From NCBI GenBank assembly GCA_012103375.1, contig WLWX01000001.1, positions 1,416,501 through 1,480,500 of the forward strand: DNA of 64,000 bases. Reading direction: 5' to 3'. The first letter of the stretch is position 1, and the number at the start of each line of letters is the position of its first letter. Below the pieces are notes generated by a model. The model had not been told where the DNA came from. It made no database searches and worked only from the letters and a program-made list of their open reading frames with translations. A program made the translations under genes and the position numbers. Source of the DNA: Paracoccaceae bacterium. GTDB lineage: Bacteria; Pseudomonadota; Alphaproteobacteria; Rhodobacterales; Rhodobacteraceae. Positions 53,830-63,353 of the stretch are shown here, one piece after another.

Positions 53830-54983
53830 TGGATAACATTGCCGGAAGCAAATCGAGCCTTACCTGGGTCGTCCATATCTCGGTCGTCCTGCTGGTGGCA
53901 CTGTGGCTGTTCCCGACCATCGGGCTGCTGGTGTCGTCCTTCCGCACCGCCGACCAGATCGCCACCGGTGGCTGGTGGAAAGCGATGTTCCCGGCCGAGC
54001 AGAACCAGACCTATCGCGCCGCAGACCCGGATGACGAGGGCGTACAGACCCGCGACGGCGCGCTGTTCGTGATCGAGGGCAATGTCTTTGACGGCGCGGC
54101 TGTTGGTGAGATCAGCGTTTGGGGCACATCCTCGCGCGAAATCAGCGCCTACGCGGCTGGCGAAACCGCCACCCTGAAGGACGGTCAGGAGCTGACGGTT
54201 CAGGCCAACGGCGATTTCCGCCTGACCTCGCCCGAGGAAATGTCGGGACGCGGACAGCGGATCTTTACCACCGCCGTAACGCCGCCGGATTTCACGACGC
54301 AGAACTACAAAGACGTGCTGTTCACCGAAGGCTCCGGCGGAGGGATGGCCAAGGCGTTTTTCAACACGCTGACGGTGACGATCCCGGCGACGATCATCCC
54401 GATCTTGATCGCGGCTTTCGCGGCCTATGCGCTGGCGTGGATGGATTTTCCGGGCCGGGCACTGCTGATTGCCGCCGTCGTGGCGCTTCTGGTGGTGCCG
54501 CTACAACTGGCGCTGATCCCGTTGCTGCGGTTTCATAACGAGATTGGGATCGGCAAAGGATACGTGGGTGTCTGGCTGGCACATACCGGGTTTGGCCTAC
54601 CGCTCGCCATCTATCTGTTACGCAACTACATGGTCGGGCTGCCGCGCGATATCATCGAAAACGCGCGCGTCGACGGGGCCAGCGACTTCCAGATTTTCGT
54701 CAAGATCATCCTGCCGCTGTCCTTCCCAGCACTCGCCAGTTTTGCGATTTTCCAGTTCCTGTGGACATGGAACGACCTGCTGGTCGCACTTGTGTTCCTG
54801 ATCGACTCCAGCGGGGAAACCACCGTGATGACCAAGCAGATCGTCGAGCTGCTGGGCACCCGCGGCGGTAACTGGGAAATCCTGGCCACGGCTGCCTTCA
54901 TCTCGATCGCGGTGCCGCTGGCTGTGTTCTTCATGATGCAGAAATACCTGGTGCGCGGCCTGCTGGCCGGTTCGGTGAAGTAG
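53829..54983 (+). CDS. aglG: Alpha-glucoside ABC transporter permease (AglG)
   Basis: A 384-residue inner-membrane permease. Between the first and second membrane segments it has an unusually long periplasmic insert (about residues 45-160), as known for AglG. The coupling loop is NARVDGASDFQIFVKIILPLSFPA and the end is YLVRGLLAGSVK. It overlaps aglF by one base and is five bases from aglA. Confidence 0.94.
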   Translation: MDNIAGSKSSLTWVVHISVVLLVALWLFPTIGLLVSSFRTADQIATGGWWKAMFPAEQNQTYRAADPDDEGVQTRDGALFVIEGNVFDGAAVGEISVWGTSSREISAYAAGETATLKDGQELTVQANGDFRLTSPEEMSGRGQRIFTTAVTPPDFTTQNYKDVLFTEGSGGGMAKAFFNTLTVTIPATIIPILIAAFAAYALAWMDFPGRALLIAAVVALLVVPLQLALIPLLRFHNEIGIGKGYVGVWLAHTGFGLPLAIYLLRNYMVGLPRDIIENARVDGASDFQIFVKIILPLSFPALASFAIFQFLWTWNDLLVALVFLIDSSGETTVMTKQIVELLGTRGGNWEILATAAFISIAVPLAVFFMMQKYLVRGLLAGSVK

Positions 54984-54987
54984 GGGC

Positions 54988-56643
54988 ATGAACGTGCTGA
55001 TGACAGACCAACAGCCGCAACACGCGGTGCTGGCGGCAGACCCGGATTGGTGGCGCGGGGCGGTGATCTATCAGATCTATCCGCGCAGCTTTCAGGACAG
55101 CAACAATGACGGGATTGGTGACCTGAGCGGGATTATCCACCGCCTTGGCCACATTGCCGATCTGGGCGTCGATGCGATCTGGATTTCGCCGTTCTTCAAG
55201 TCGCCGATGAAGGACTTTGGCTATGACGTTTCCGATTATCGCGACGTTGATCCGATGTTCGGCACGCTGGGCGATTTCGATGCGCTGATCGAACGCGCAC
55301 ATGAGCTTGGCATCCGGGTGATGATCGACCTGGTGCTGTCCCATACTTCGGACGAGCATCCGTGGTTCAAGGACAGCCGGGGCAGCGCCGAAGGCGCGCG
55401 CGGTGACTGGTACGTCTGGGCCGACGCGAAACCGGACGGATCGCCGCCGAACAACTGGCTGAGCATTTTTGGCGGTTCCGCCTGGGAATGGGACGGCGGG
55501 CGCATGCAGTATTATCTGCACAACTTCCTGACCACCCAACCGGACCTGAACCTGCACAATGTGAATGTGCAGAATGCGCTGCTGGACGTGGTGCGGTTCT
55601 GGCTGGACAGGGGCGTGGATGGCTTCCGGCTCGACACCATCAACTTCTATTTCCACGACGACCAGTTGCGCGACAACCCCGCGCTGGCGCCCGAGGATCG
55701 CAACGACACCATCGCGCCCTCGGTCAACCCCTACAACTGGCAGGACCATCTGCACGACAAGAACCGGCCCGAGAATCTGGATTTCCTGCGCCGGTTCCGC
55801 GCCGTGCTGGATGAATATCCTGCCGCAGCCTCGGTCGGCGAGGTCGGTGACGCGCAGCGAGGGCTGGAAATTCAGGCCGAGTACACATCGGGCGGTGACA
55901 AGGTCCACATGTGCTATGACTTCGCCTTCCTGTCGAACGCCTATCCGACCGGCACGCGGGTCGCCACTGTGCTGGAGAAGTTCGAAGCCGTGGCCAGCGA
56001 CGGTTGGGCCTGCTGGGCCTATTCGAACCACGACGTCATGCGCCACACCTCGCGCTGGAACCTGTCGGACGCCGCCCAACGCACCTATGCCGCGCTGCTG
56101 ATGGCGATGCGCGGGTCTGTCTGCCTCTATCAGGGCGAGGAGTTGGGCCTGACCGAGGCTTACGTTCCGTTCGAGGAGCTTCAGGACCCCTATGGCATCC
56201 GCTTCTGGCCCAAGTTCAAAGGCCGCGACGGCTGCCGCACGCCGATCCCCTGGGTGCAGGACAACCGCAACGGCGGTTTTTCGGGCGGCAAGCCCTGGCT
56301 GCCAATGGCAATGGAACATCTGGAAAAGGCCGTCGCCCGGCAGGAGGGCGAGCCGGACGGAATGCTTGCCTTCTATCGCGCAATGATAGCGTTCCGTGCG
56401 GGCCAGCCAGCGCTGTCAAAGGGCACGCTGGAAATCACCAGCCACGGGGATGACCACATCAGCCTGATCCGCACCCATGCCGGGCGGCGCACGCTCTGTG
56501 CGTTCAACCTGTCCGATGACGCGATTGCGTTGTCGCTGCCGAAGGGCGATTGGACCACCTGCGCCGACGCACCGTTTTCCGCTGATGCAACCAACACTCA
56601 CCTCGCGCCCTGGCAAGCTCTGTTTGCCACGGCACCTGCCTGA
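54988..56643 (+). CDS. aglA: Alpha-glucosidase (AglA, GH13)
   Basis: A 551-residue cytoplasmic GH13 enzyme that hydrolyses imported alpha-glucosides such as sucrose, maltose or trehalose. Catalytic regions: nucleophile in GVDGFRLDTINFYF, acid/base Glu in ASVGEVGDAQ, and Asp in WAYSNHDVMRH; DAIWISPFFKSPMKDFGYDVSDY is the conserved first region. ATG 54988 has AGGGG just upstream; ATG 55000 is an alternative. A second copy of the family lies at 41477. Confidence 0.94.
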   Translation: MNVLMTDQQPQHAVLAADPDWWRGAVIYQIYPRSFQDSNNDGIGDLSGIIHRLGHIADLGVDAIWISPFFKSPMKDFGYDVSDYRDVDPMFGTLGDFDALIERAHELGIRVMIDLVLSHTSDEHPWFKDSRGSAEGARGDWYVWADAKPDGSPPNNWLSIFGGSAWEWDGGRMQYYLHNFLTTQPDLNLHNVNVQNALLDVVRFWLDRGVDGFRLDTINFYFHDDQLRDNPALAPEDRNDTIAPSVNPYNWQDHLHDKNRPENLDFLRRFRAVLDEYPAAASVGEVGDAQRGLEIQAEYTSGGDKVHMCYDFAFLSNAYPTGTRVATVLEKFEAVASDGWACWAYSNHDVMRHTSRWNLSDAAQRTYAALLMAMRGSVCLYQGEELGLTEAYVPFEELQDPYGIRFWPKFKGRDGCRTPIPWVQDNRNGGFSGGKPWLPMAMEHLEKAVARQEGEPDGMLAFYRAMIAFRAGQPALSKGTLEITSHGDDHISLIRTHAGRRTLCAFNLSDDAIALSLPKGDWTTCADAPFSADATNTHLAPWQALFATAPA

Positions 56644-56658
56644 TCCAAGGAGGCTCTC

Positions 56659-57747
56659 ATGGCCGATCTTCTGCTCACCGATGTTGCCAAATCCTATGGC
56701 GACGTGGACGTTCTGAAAAACATCGACCTGGATATCAAGACGGGTGAGTTGATCGTGTTTGTCGGCCCCTCGGGCTGCGACAAGTCCACCCTGCTGCGGA
56801 TGATCGCCGGGTTGGAAAAGATCACTGGGGGCGAGCTTCAGATCGACGGGCAGGTGGTCAACGACATGCCGCCCAGCCAGCGCGGCATCGCGATGGTGTT
56901 CCAAAGCTACGCGCTTTATCCGCATATGACAGTGCGCGACAACATGGCCTTCGCGCTGAAGATCGCCAAGAAATCGAAAGAGGAAATCGACGCCGCCATC
57001 ACCAAAGCCGCGCGCATACTGCAATTGGACGACTACCTCGACCGGCTGCCCAAGGCGCTGTCGGGCGGGCAGCGGCAGCGGGTTGCGATCGGGCGCTCCA
57101 TCGTGCGCGATCCCAAAGTTTATCTGTTCGACGAACCGCTTTCCAACCTCGATGCCGCCCTGCGCGTGGCGACCCGGATCGAGATTGCGCAACTGAAGGA
57201 ATCCATGCCGGATTCGACGATGATCTACGTCACCCATGACCAGGTCGAGGCGATGACGCTCGCCTCCCGCATCGTGGTGCTGGCCAACAAGGGCATCGCG
57301 CAGGTCGGCAGCCCGCTGGACCTCTATGAGCGCCCAGAGAATGAGTTCGTCGCGCAGTTCATCGGCTCCCCCGCAATGAACCTGCTTCCCGGAGAGGTGA
57401 TCGAGACCGGCGCGCGCACCACCGTGAAGCTGGACGGAGGCGGGTTGGCCGTGTCTTCGGTGCCGACAAAGGACAGCGACAAGGGGATGAAAGTCAACGT
57501 AGGCGTGCGCCCCGAAGATATGGTCGAAGCGACCGGCGAAGATTACCTCTATGAAGGCACGGTGAACATTACCGAGGCACTGGGTGAGGTGACGTTGCTG
57601 TATTTTGAAGCCGTCGGCGACGCCGATCCTGTCATCGGCAAGCTGCCCGGCATTCACGCGGATATGCGAAAGAAGGTCGTGCGCCTGGGCGCGGTGTCGG
57701 AAAAGGTGCATGTGTTCTCGAACGGGCAATCGCTGCTGTATCGGTAG
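56659..57747 (+). CDS. aglK: Alpha-glucoside ABC transporter ATP-binding protein (AglK) with altered Walker A
   Basis: A 362-residue MalK-type ATPase with a strong AAGGAGG site five bases before the ATG. Signature LSGGQRQR, Walker B YLFDEPLSNLD and H-loop YVTHDQ are intact, and the C-terminal TOBE region is present (VGVRPEDM). Walker A, however, reads GPSGCDKST: the glycine directly before the lysine is Asp (GAC at 56779-56781, one base from GGC). That glycine is essentially invariant in P-loop ATPases, so ATP binding or hydrolysis should be lost. Two other MalK-type ATPases in this window could possibly substitute. Confidence 0.93.
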   Translation: MADLLLTDVAKSYGDVDVLKNIDLDIKTGELIVFVGPSGCDKSTLLRMIAGLEKITGGELQIDGQVVNDMPPSQRGIAMVFQSYALYPHMTVRDNMAFALKIAKKSKEEIDAAITKAARILQLDDYLDRLPKALSGGQRQRVAIGRSIVRDPKVYLFDEPLSNLDAALRVATRIEIAQLKESMPDSTMIYVTHDQVEAMTLASRIVVLANKGIAQVGSPLDLYERPENEFVAQFIGSPAMNLLPGEVIETGARTTVKLDGGGLAVSSVPTKDSDKGMKVNVGVRPEDMVEATGEDYLYEGTVNITEALGEVTLLYFEAVGDADPVIGKLPGIHADMRKKVVRLGAVSEKVHVFSNGQSLLYR

Positions 57748-57770
57748 CTGCGGTCCGCTTGAAAAAACGC

Positions 57771-57927
57771 CGACCGGGCCGCCGGATATGAAATCCGTCG
57801 GGTCGTTGCCGCGGGCGGTGGCCGCGCGTCACCCCTTGCGCCAGCCGAACAGGTGGATCACGCGCGGCACGGCAGATCTGGCGCTTGCGGCTGCGTGCCT
57901 CCGGCGGGGATATTTTTGACAAGAAGA
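57771..57927 (+). repeat. Dispersed intergenic repeat, copy 4 (variant with longer middle)
   Basis: It begins with CCGGATATGAAATCCGTCGG, continues with the GC-rich linker TTGCCGCGGGCGGTGGC, has a different middle with arms TGCGCCAG/CTGGCGCT, and ends with GGCGGGGATATTTTTGAC. It follows aglK and may act as its terminator. The rest of the gap to 58126 holds no supported gene. Confidence 0.7.
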
Positions 57928-58125
57928 GGTGCGGGGTCGTGCCAGCCGGTTATCGTTTGATTGAGTATTGAGCGTGCCGCATCTGATTGTTGCGCGTTTT
58001 TATCGCCAATTGGCCTGCCGCAACAGTACGGATACTTACACAACCCCTCACACCCCCGTGCCCTCACCGCCTCGTGATTCCCCGTGCCTGCCGATCCGGG
58101 GCAGGGTGCCGCGAAACACTGACAC

Positions 58126-59487
58126 ATGAGAGGCCCCATGCCGCTGACCCGCCGACAGATACTTGCCGCCGCGCTCGCCGCTGCCGCCACGCCATCCTCC
58201 GCGCAGGAGTCTGAGCCGATCAGCCAGGTTCTGACCGACCTGCTGGGCTTTGATCAGCCGCGATTTGATCGCGCCATCGCTTCGGTCGCGGCGCGGGGCG
58301 GGACGGACTTGATCAGCTCGCTCATCTTCCTGATGCCATTCACCTATGGGCCGCGGGAAAAATTTGACATGGCACTTCAGGCCCTGACCCGCGAACGCCG
58401 CACTGGCTGGTTCGACTGGATGCTCTGGCAAGAGGCCCACCCCGAGGTCGCCTCGCACCCCGCCTATTACGACTTCAAGCGCGAGGTTCTGTTGCAGATC
58501 GACCCGGCTTTCGATCCCTTCATCGCGTCGCGCTATATCACACCCGACGCCGCACGCATTCGGTTTGAAAAGGTCACCTGGGGCGGTGTCGTCAAGGACG
58601 GTATTCCGTCGTTGGACAACCCACCGCTGATCGCAGCGGATGAAGCGAGCTATCTGCGCGACGACGACCTTGTCTTTGGCGTGTCGATCAACGGTGATAG
58701 CCACGCCTATCCGTTGCGGATCATGGGCTGGCACGAGATGTTCAACGAGGTGATCGGCGGCGTCCCCGTCGCGCTGGCCTATTGCACGCTGTGCGGGTCG
58801 GGCATCCTGTTTGAAACCACCGTGCAGGGGCGCAAAAAGCCGTTCGTCTTTGGCTCTTCCGGTTTCCTCTACCGGTCAAACAAACTGATGTTCGATCGCG
58901 CCACCAACACGCTGTGGAACCAGTTCACCGGGGAACCGGTGCTGGGCAAGCTGGCCAAATCGGGGATACGGCTGAACCAGCGCCCGGTCGCGATCGCAAC
59001 ATGGGCGGACTGGACGCGCGACAATCCGACGACCAAAGTGCTGAGCCTTGAGACGGGGCATCGGCGCAACTATGCCTCGGGCCATGTCTATCGCGAATAT
59101 TTCGCCAGCCCAGATCTGATGTTTCCAGCAGCTGTGGATCAGACGGAACATGCGCAGAAGGATTATGTTTTCGGCATCCGTCATTTCGGCGTCGCCAAGG
59201 CCTGGCCGCTGGACGCCTTCGCCCGCAAGCCGGTCATCAATGACCGCGCGGGTGAAATGAACATCGTGCTGATCGGCGACCCGGATGGGCGCAGCGTTCG
59301 CGCATATGAGCGCGGTGATTTGGAGTTTTCGGCCGACCTGCGCGCTGACGGCGTTCAATGGCATCGATCCGAAGATGCGCTGAACGCGCCAGACGGTCGA
59401 ACCCTGCCACGCGTCGCCGGACATATCGCCTATTGGTTCGCCTGGGACAATTACGTCGGCGCCGCGGGTGAGGTGTACGGCGGATAG
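58126..59487 (+). CDS. DUF3179 domain-containing exported protein
   Basis: A 453-residue protein. The N-terminus LTRRQILAAALAAAATPSSAQ is a twin-arginine-type signal, so it is probably exported folded. The main part is DUF3179: SYLRDDDLVFGVSINGDSHAYPLRIMGWHEMFNEVIGGVPVALAYCTLCGSGILFE, FVFGSSGFLYRSNKLMFDRATNTLWNQ and GHIAYWFAW. The conserved CTLC cysteines suggest metal or redox chemistry, but the family function is unknown. ATG 58138 is an alternative start. A dispersed repeat precedes it and a partial one follows. Confidence 0.85.
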   Translation: MRGPMPLTRRQILAAALAAAATPSSAQESEPISQVLTDLLGFDQPRFDRAIASVAARGGTDLISSLIFLMPFTYGPREKFDMALQALTRERRTGWFDWMLWQEAHPEVASHPAYYDFKREVLLQIDPAFDPFIASRYITPDAARIRFEKVTWGGVVKDGIPSLDNPPLIAADEASYLRDDDLVFGVSINGDSHAYPLRIMGWHEMFNEVIGGVPVALAYCTLCGSGILFETTVQGRKKPFVFGSSGFLYRSNKLMFDRATNTLWNQFTGEPVLGKLAKSGIRLNQRPVAIATWADWTRDNPTTKVLSLETGHRRNYASGHVYREYFASPDLMFPAAVDQTEHAQKDYVFGIRHFGVAKAWPLDAFARKPVINDRAGEMNIVLIGDPDGRSVRAYERGDLEFSADLRADGVQWHRSEDALNAPDGRTLPRVAGHIAYWFAWDNYVGAAGEVYGG

Positions 59488-59585
59488 TCGTGGGCAGATC
59501 TACGCACGTCCGGCACCTTTCAAGCCCGCGCAGCGAGCAACAATCGGCGTTCTGAACGCTCAGCACGGCACGCGGCGCTTCCCCA

Positions 59586-59617
59586 CCATCATTGACCCAC
59601 AAATATCCCCGCCGGAG
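59586..59617 (-). repeat. Dispersed intergenic repeat, copy 5 (partial, inverted)
   Basis: ATCATTGACCCACAAATATC followed by CCCGCCGGAGGCAC matches the tail module of copies 3 and 4 (TGCCTCCGGCGGGGATATTT inverted). No hairpin module is attached. It lies between the DUF3179 gene and the next gene. Confidence 0.6.
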
Positions 59618-59704
59618 GCACAATTCTCTTCCAACGCGCCGCCAGGCCCCAAGCGGCACATTTCATCATTCCGCCCGCCACCCTCATCCCCTAGGGTGCG
59701 GGCC

Positions 59705-60925
59705 ATGAACGTGCCCGCCGAAGACATCGGAACCGTGCGTCGTCGCCGGGTGATCTTTGTCCCCGGATACGACCCGTTCCCGCCGCGCCGCTATCGCGAG
59801 ATGTATCGCAGCGAGGGCGCGAAACAGGCCGAAATCTCGGGCTATGAGATCGCTGTTGAGGGCGATCCGAAACAAGGCGGCACCCGTTGGACTGTGCGCG
59901 CCGTGATCGAGGGGGCGCAGGTCGACACTCAGGTTCAGGTGTTGCTGTGGTCGGATATCGTTCAGGCCTCGATGGATCGGGGCGTTGCGGCCACCTATTG
60001 GCTGATGCTGCGCACCGCCTGGATCTATCTTCAATCCGGCGCGTTGCGCCGTCTGATGCGCCTTCGGGCCGGGCCGATCATCGCAGCGCTTTATCCGGCG
60101 GTGATGCTGATCCTGCAATTGGTCGTCGCAGTCGCGCTTGGCGCTGGTTTCGGCGTGCTGATCGCCGGGCTGATCTGGCCTCTGCTGTTCTGGCCGGTTC
60201 TGCTGATCACCACGCTGGTGATCCTGCGCGCCTTCAAACGCGTCGACGGGCGCATCTATGCCTATTACCTGATGCACGACTACGCCTTCAGCGCCAGCCA
60301 ATGGGGCGCCCCGGCGCCCGACCTGATCCACCGGATGGCCACGTTCACCGACCAGATCGCCGAGGCATTGTCCGAGGATGTGGACGAGGTGCTTGTGGTT
60401 GGACATTCATCCGGGGCCGAGGTTGCGGTGATGGTACTGGCTGATTTTCTGCGCCGGGGGGATTTGCCGACCGGCAGCCCTGCGTTGTCGTTGCTGACGC
60501 TTGGGCAGGTGATCCCGATGACCGCGTTCCTGCCGGGGGCCAGCGGGCTGCGCAGGGACCTGTACCAGATGGCCGGGCAGGGGCAGATCACATGGGTGGA
60601 CATCAGCGCGCCGGGCGATGGCGCCTCTTTCGCACTGTGTGATCCGGTCGCGGTCAGCGGTGTCGCGCCGCCGGACAAGCGTTGGCCGCTGGTCTTGTCC
60701 GCTGCCTTCAGCCAGACGCTAAAGCCCGCAACGTTGGCCGCGATCAAACGACGGTTCTTTCGGATGCATGTTCAATACCTCTGCGCCTTCGATAATCCGG
60801 GCGAATATGACTATTTCCGCGTCACCGCCGGGCCAAAGACGCTGGCGGCGCGGTTCGGGCACCGCGCCCCCTCGGCCAGCCGGATCGAGGTTCCGACCTC
60901 GCCACATACGACCATGGCCCCATGA
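59705..60925 (+). CDS. Membrane protein with alpha/beta-hydrolase-like GHSSG motif
   Basis: A 406-residue protein. An N-terminal soluble part (RRRVIFVPGYDPFPPRRYREMYR) is followed by two adjacent hydrophobic segments (about residues 120-170), then a C-terminal part with VDEVLVVGHSSGAEVAVMVLADFL, the nucleophile elbow of alpha/beta hydrolases. VPGYDP resembles an oxyanion loop. It is probably a membrane-bound lipase- or esterase-like enzyme; no substrate is known. ATG 59705 is the likely start, as the open frame upstream crosses a repeat. It ends near the cytochrome P450 start, overlapping the putative ATG 60922. Confidence 0.75.
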   Translation: MNVPAEDIGTVRRRRVIFVPGYDPFPPRRYREMYRSEGAKQAEISGYEIAVEGDPKQGGTRWTVRAVIEGAQVDTQVQVLLWSDIVQASMDRGVAATYWLMLRTAWIYLQSGALRRLMRLRAGPIIAALYPAVMLILQLVVAVALGAGFGVLIAGLIWPLLFWPVLLITTLVILRAFKRVDGRIYAYYLMHDYAFSASQWGAPAPDLIHRMATFTDQIAEALSEDVDEVLVVGHSSGAEVAVMVLADFLRRGDLPTGSPALSLLTLGQVIPMTAFLPGASGLRRDLYQMAGQGQITWVDISAPGDGASFALCDPVAVSGVAPPDKRWPLVLSAAFSQTLKPATLAAIKRRFFRMHVQYLCAFDNPGEYDYFRVTAGPKTLAARFGHRAPSASRIEVPTSPHTTMAP

Positions 60926-62302
60926 TTCCGCCCAAGCCGGAACCGCGCGCGGCGCGTTTCGCTGTGGCGCTATCTGCGACTGTTCCGGCGCGACATCCTG
61001 TCTGCACAACCCGCGCACCTCTACCGGGCCTGGATGGCAGAGTTCCGTACGCCGTTTTTCCGCAGTGTGCTGGTGAATGATCCGGCGGTGATCAAGACCG
61101 TGCTGAATGACTGCCCGATGGAATTCCCCAAATCCGCCCGCGTGGCCGAAGGGCTGCGCCCGTTGCTTGGCAACGCGGTCTTCGTGACCAACGGACAGAC
61201 ATGGCAGCGCCAGCGCCGCATCATCGACCCCGCATTCGAAGGGGGCCGCATCCGCGATACCTTTCCGGCAATGCTGGCAGCCGCAAGGGCCGCCGCCGCC
61301 CGCCTGCCCGAAGGGCAGGCCGAAGTCGAAGCACTGGCCAGTCACGCCGCAGCGGATGTGATCTTTCGCACGCTGTTTTCGATCCCGATCGAGGACAAGC
61401 AGGCCACACAGGTGTTCCACGCGTTCCAAGTCTATCAGCGCAGTCAGCCGATCCTGAATATCGCCGCCTTCCTGCCCCTGCCGCGCTGGCTGCCCCGGTT
61501 CCACCGTCGCGGCACCAGGGCCAGCGCCCGCCATATCCGTGATCTGATCGGGCAATTGACCGCGCAGCGCGCCGCATTGATTGCCGCCGGAACCGCGCCG
61601 GACGACCTGGCGACAAAGATCATGACGACGCCGGACCCGGAAACCGGGCAAAACTTCTCGACCGCTGAAATGGTCGATCAGGTGGCGATCTTCTTTTTGG
61701 CCGGGCACGAAACCTCGGCCTCGGCGCTGGCATGGGCGCTGTATCTGCTGGCAACCCACCCCGAAGCGCAGGACCGTGTCGCGGCCGAGGCTGCCACTTT
61801 CCTGGCCAACCCAGAGTTCTCCAATCTGTCGACCCTGTCTTTCACCCGCGATGTCTTTCGCGAGGCGTTGCGCTTGTATCCGCCGGTTCCGATGATGGTG
61901 CGCAGCGCGAATTCCGCGTGCAGGTTCCGCGATCGTGACGTGACGCCGGGCACGCAGGTGGTCCTGTCACCCTGGCATTTGCAGCGGCATGAACGGCTTT
62001 GGGACAATCCCGACGGTTTTGACCCCGACCGCTGGACAACGGACGCCGGGCGGGCGTCGGCGCGGCAGGCGTATTTTCCGTTCTCGTCCGGGGCGCGGGT
62101 CTGCCCGGGGGCCGGGTTTGCGATGGTGGAGGGGCCGCTGCTGCTGGCGCATCTGGTCGCCTATAGGTTGATCAGGCCTGTGCCCGATGCGGTGCCGGTT
62201 CCTGTGGCGCATCTGACCGTTCGGGCGCGCGATGGCATCACCCTGCGATTCTCAAAACGCAGAGAATCACAAGCCCAGGCAGCAGAATCGCCGCAACAAT
62301 AA
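60922..62302 (+). CDS. Cytochrome P450, apparently frameshifted near the N-terminus
   Basis: The main frame (from ATG 61034) gives 422 residues with clear P450 features: I-helix FFLAGHETSASALAW, ExxR in FREALRLYPP, and the heme-cysteine loop FSSGARVCPG. Before 61034 the same frame reads SLWRYLRLFRRDILSAQPAH, which looks like the true N-terminus of this family but has no start codon. ATG 60922, overlapping the previous stop, begins MIPPKPEPRAARF in another frame; one extra base within about 60941-60958 (a GC run) would explain both. Either the gene is broken or a sequence error is present. Class and substrate are unknown. Confidence 0.85.
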
Positions 62303-62574
62303 GGCCCATTTTGCCGGATTAGCCACGATTCCGCGTGTTGCGGAGCCTGAATAGGCGAAGAAAAGCGCATGATTACGTTGCGTCAAGCGGGCAAGCGATT
62401 GTCGCCGCATTTCCTACAAAAGCCGGTATTAACAGATAGTTAACGATCTGGGTGAGGTTCGATTTGTATCATCTTTACAACATCGAACCACCTGAAAGCG
62501 TCAATAGGTGTTCGGCGATCGGCAGAAAGCCGCTAACAACCTGGGGTTGATTAATTTTAGGTGGTGGGATGACA
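62303..62574. other. Gap before small ORF, no gene seen
   Basis: This AT-richer stretch holds several short inverted elements (for example TTAACAGATAGTTAA near 62429) but no supported gene or RNA. It probably carries the promoter of the small ORF at 62575. Confidence 0.35.
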
Positions 62575-62820
62575 ATGACAAACGTAGCACAATACGCAGG
62601 CACACAGGGACGCCCCGTCAGACGGTCGTTCCTGCGATTGGCGGTCCCTTCGATCCGTACCCAGAACGTGGCCATGTGTGAGCGGGAGTCAGAGTCCCTC
62701 AGCGAAAGTCACATGAGAGCGTTGTTTGCGGATGAGCTGCGCAGGAAACCGTTGATGTCGCGCCTGAAGAATGTTGTGCGCGCACCGACTGAACCGACGA
62801 AAGTGGTTCGGAACGGTTGA
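62575..62820 (+). CDS. Small hypothetical protein
   Basis: An 81-residue basic protein starting at ATG 62575, with GGTGGG six bases upstream; ATG 62569 lies too close to that site. The C-terminal part (SHMRALFADELRRKPLMSRLKNVVRAPTEPT) is helical and basic. There is no signal or membrane segment and no known domain. The good ribosome site supports it, but it may be lineage-specific. Confidence 0.5.
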   Translation: MTNVAQYAGTQGRPVRRSFLRLAVPSIRTQNVAMCERESESLSESHMRALFADELRRKPLMSRLKNVVRAPTEPTKVVRNG

Positions 62821-63122
62821 ATTAATAAACAATCATCCGAAAATGATGAAATTGTTGCGGATCAACCGCGGATCACCCAACAGATTTTTCTGGGGCAACC
62901 CTTTGACCCGAATGACCTTTACATAGGTTAACGCGGTCTCAATACCGTCTATCGCAACAGATTTCCACAAACCCGGTCAGCAGAGTAAGCACCTCGAAAG
63001 AAGTAACCGCAACCAAACGGCTGTGAACACAGCGATCAGGTGCCAGTTGCAGGCATTGTTCGCGGATGGCCTGACCATCAAAACGTCCAAGCTGTCGTCG
63101 CTGCGCGGCAACTGACTTTGGA
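62821..63122. other. Gap of 300 bases without a supported gene
   Basis: A plus-strand open stretch ends with a TGA near 63116 and includes LQALFADGL, faintly like MRALFADEL of the preceding ORF, but it has no start codon. It could be a decayed copy; I do not call it a gene. Confidence 0.35.
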
Positions 63123-63353
63123 TTACGGATCGCTGCCAGGCCGCTGATACCATTCAAGAACATGGATACGAAGCGCCGAGGCAAGCCCCTGATCGGGCGG
63201 GCGGGCGCTGTCGATCTGCGCCGCCAGCGTATTGACCGGCAGGCCCTGATCGGCGGCGATGTGGCGCAGGGCGTCCCAGAACTCATCCTCAAGCGAAACA
63301 CTCGTCCGGTGGCCGGCCAGCGTCAGTGATCGTTTGGCGGGCCGTCTGCTCAT
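63123..63353 (-). CDS. Ribbon-helix-helix domain protein
   Basis: A 76-residue protein of the RHH_4 type: KRSLTLAGHRTSVSLEDEFWDALRHIAADQGLPVNTLAAQID. These small proteins are probably DNA-binding or regulatory, but their target is not known. The ATG overlaps the stop of the DUF4169 gene by three bases. It ends the fumC-DUF4169-RHH chain, an arrangement typical of Rhodobacteraceae. Confidence 0.85.
   Translation of the reverse strand: MSRRPAKRSLTLAGHRTSVSLEDEFWDALRHIAADQGLPVNTLAAQIDSARPPDQGLASALRIHVLEWYQRPGSDP

Noticed and set aside
54931-56319. 462-codon minus-strand frame opposite aglA
   Set aside because: Mirror of a GH13 gene, no own motifs.
62939-63301. 120-codon minus-strand frame overlapping the RHH gene
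   Set aside because: Out of frame with a recognised RHH protein that is coupled to DUF4169.
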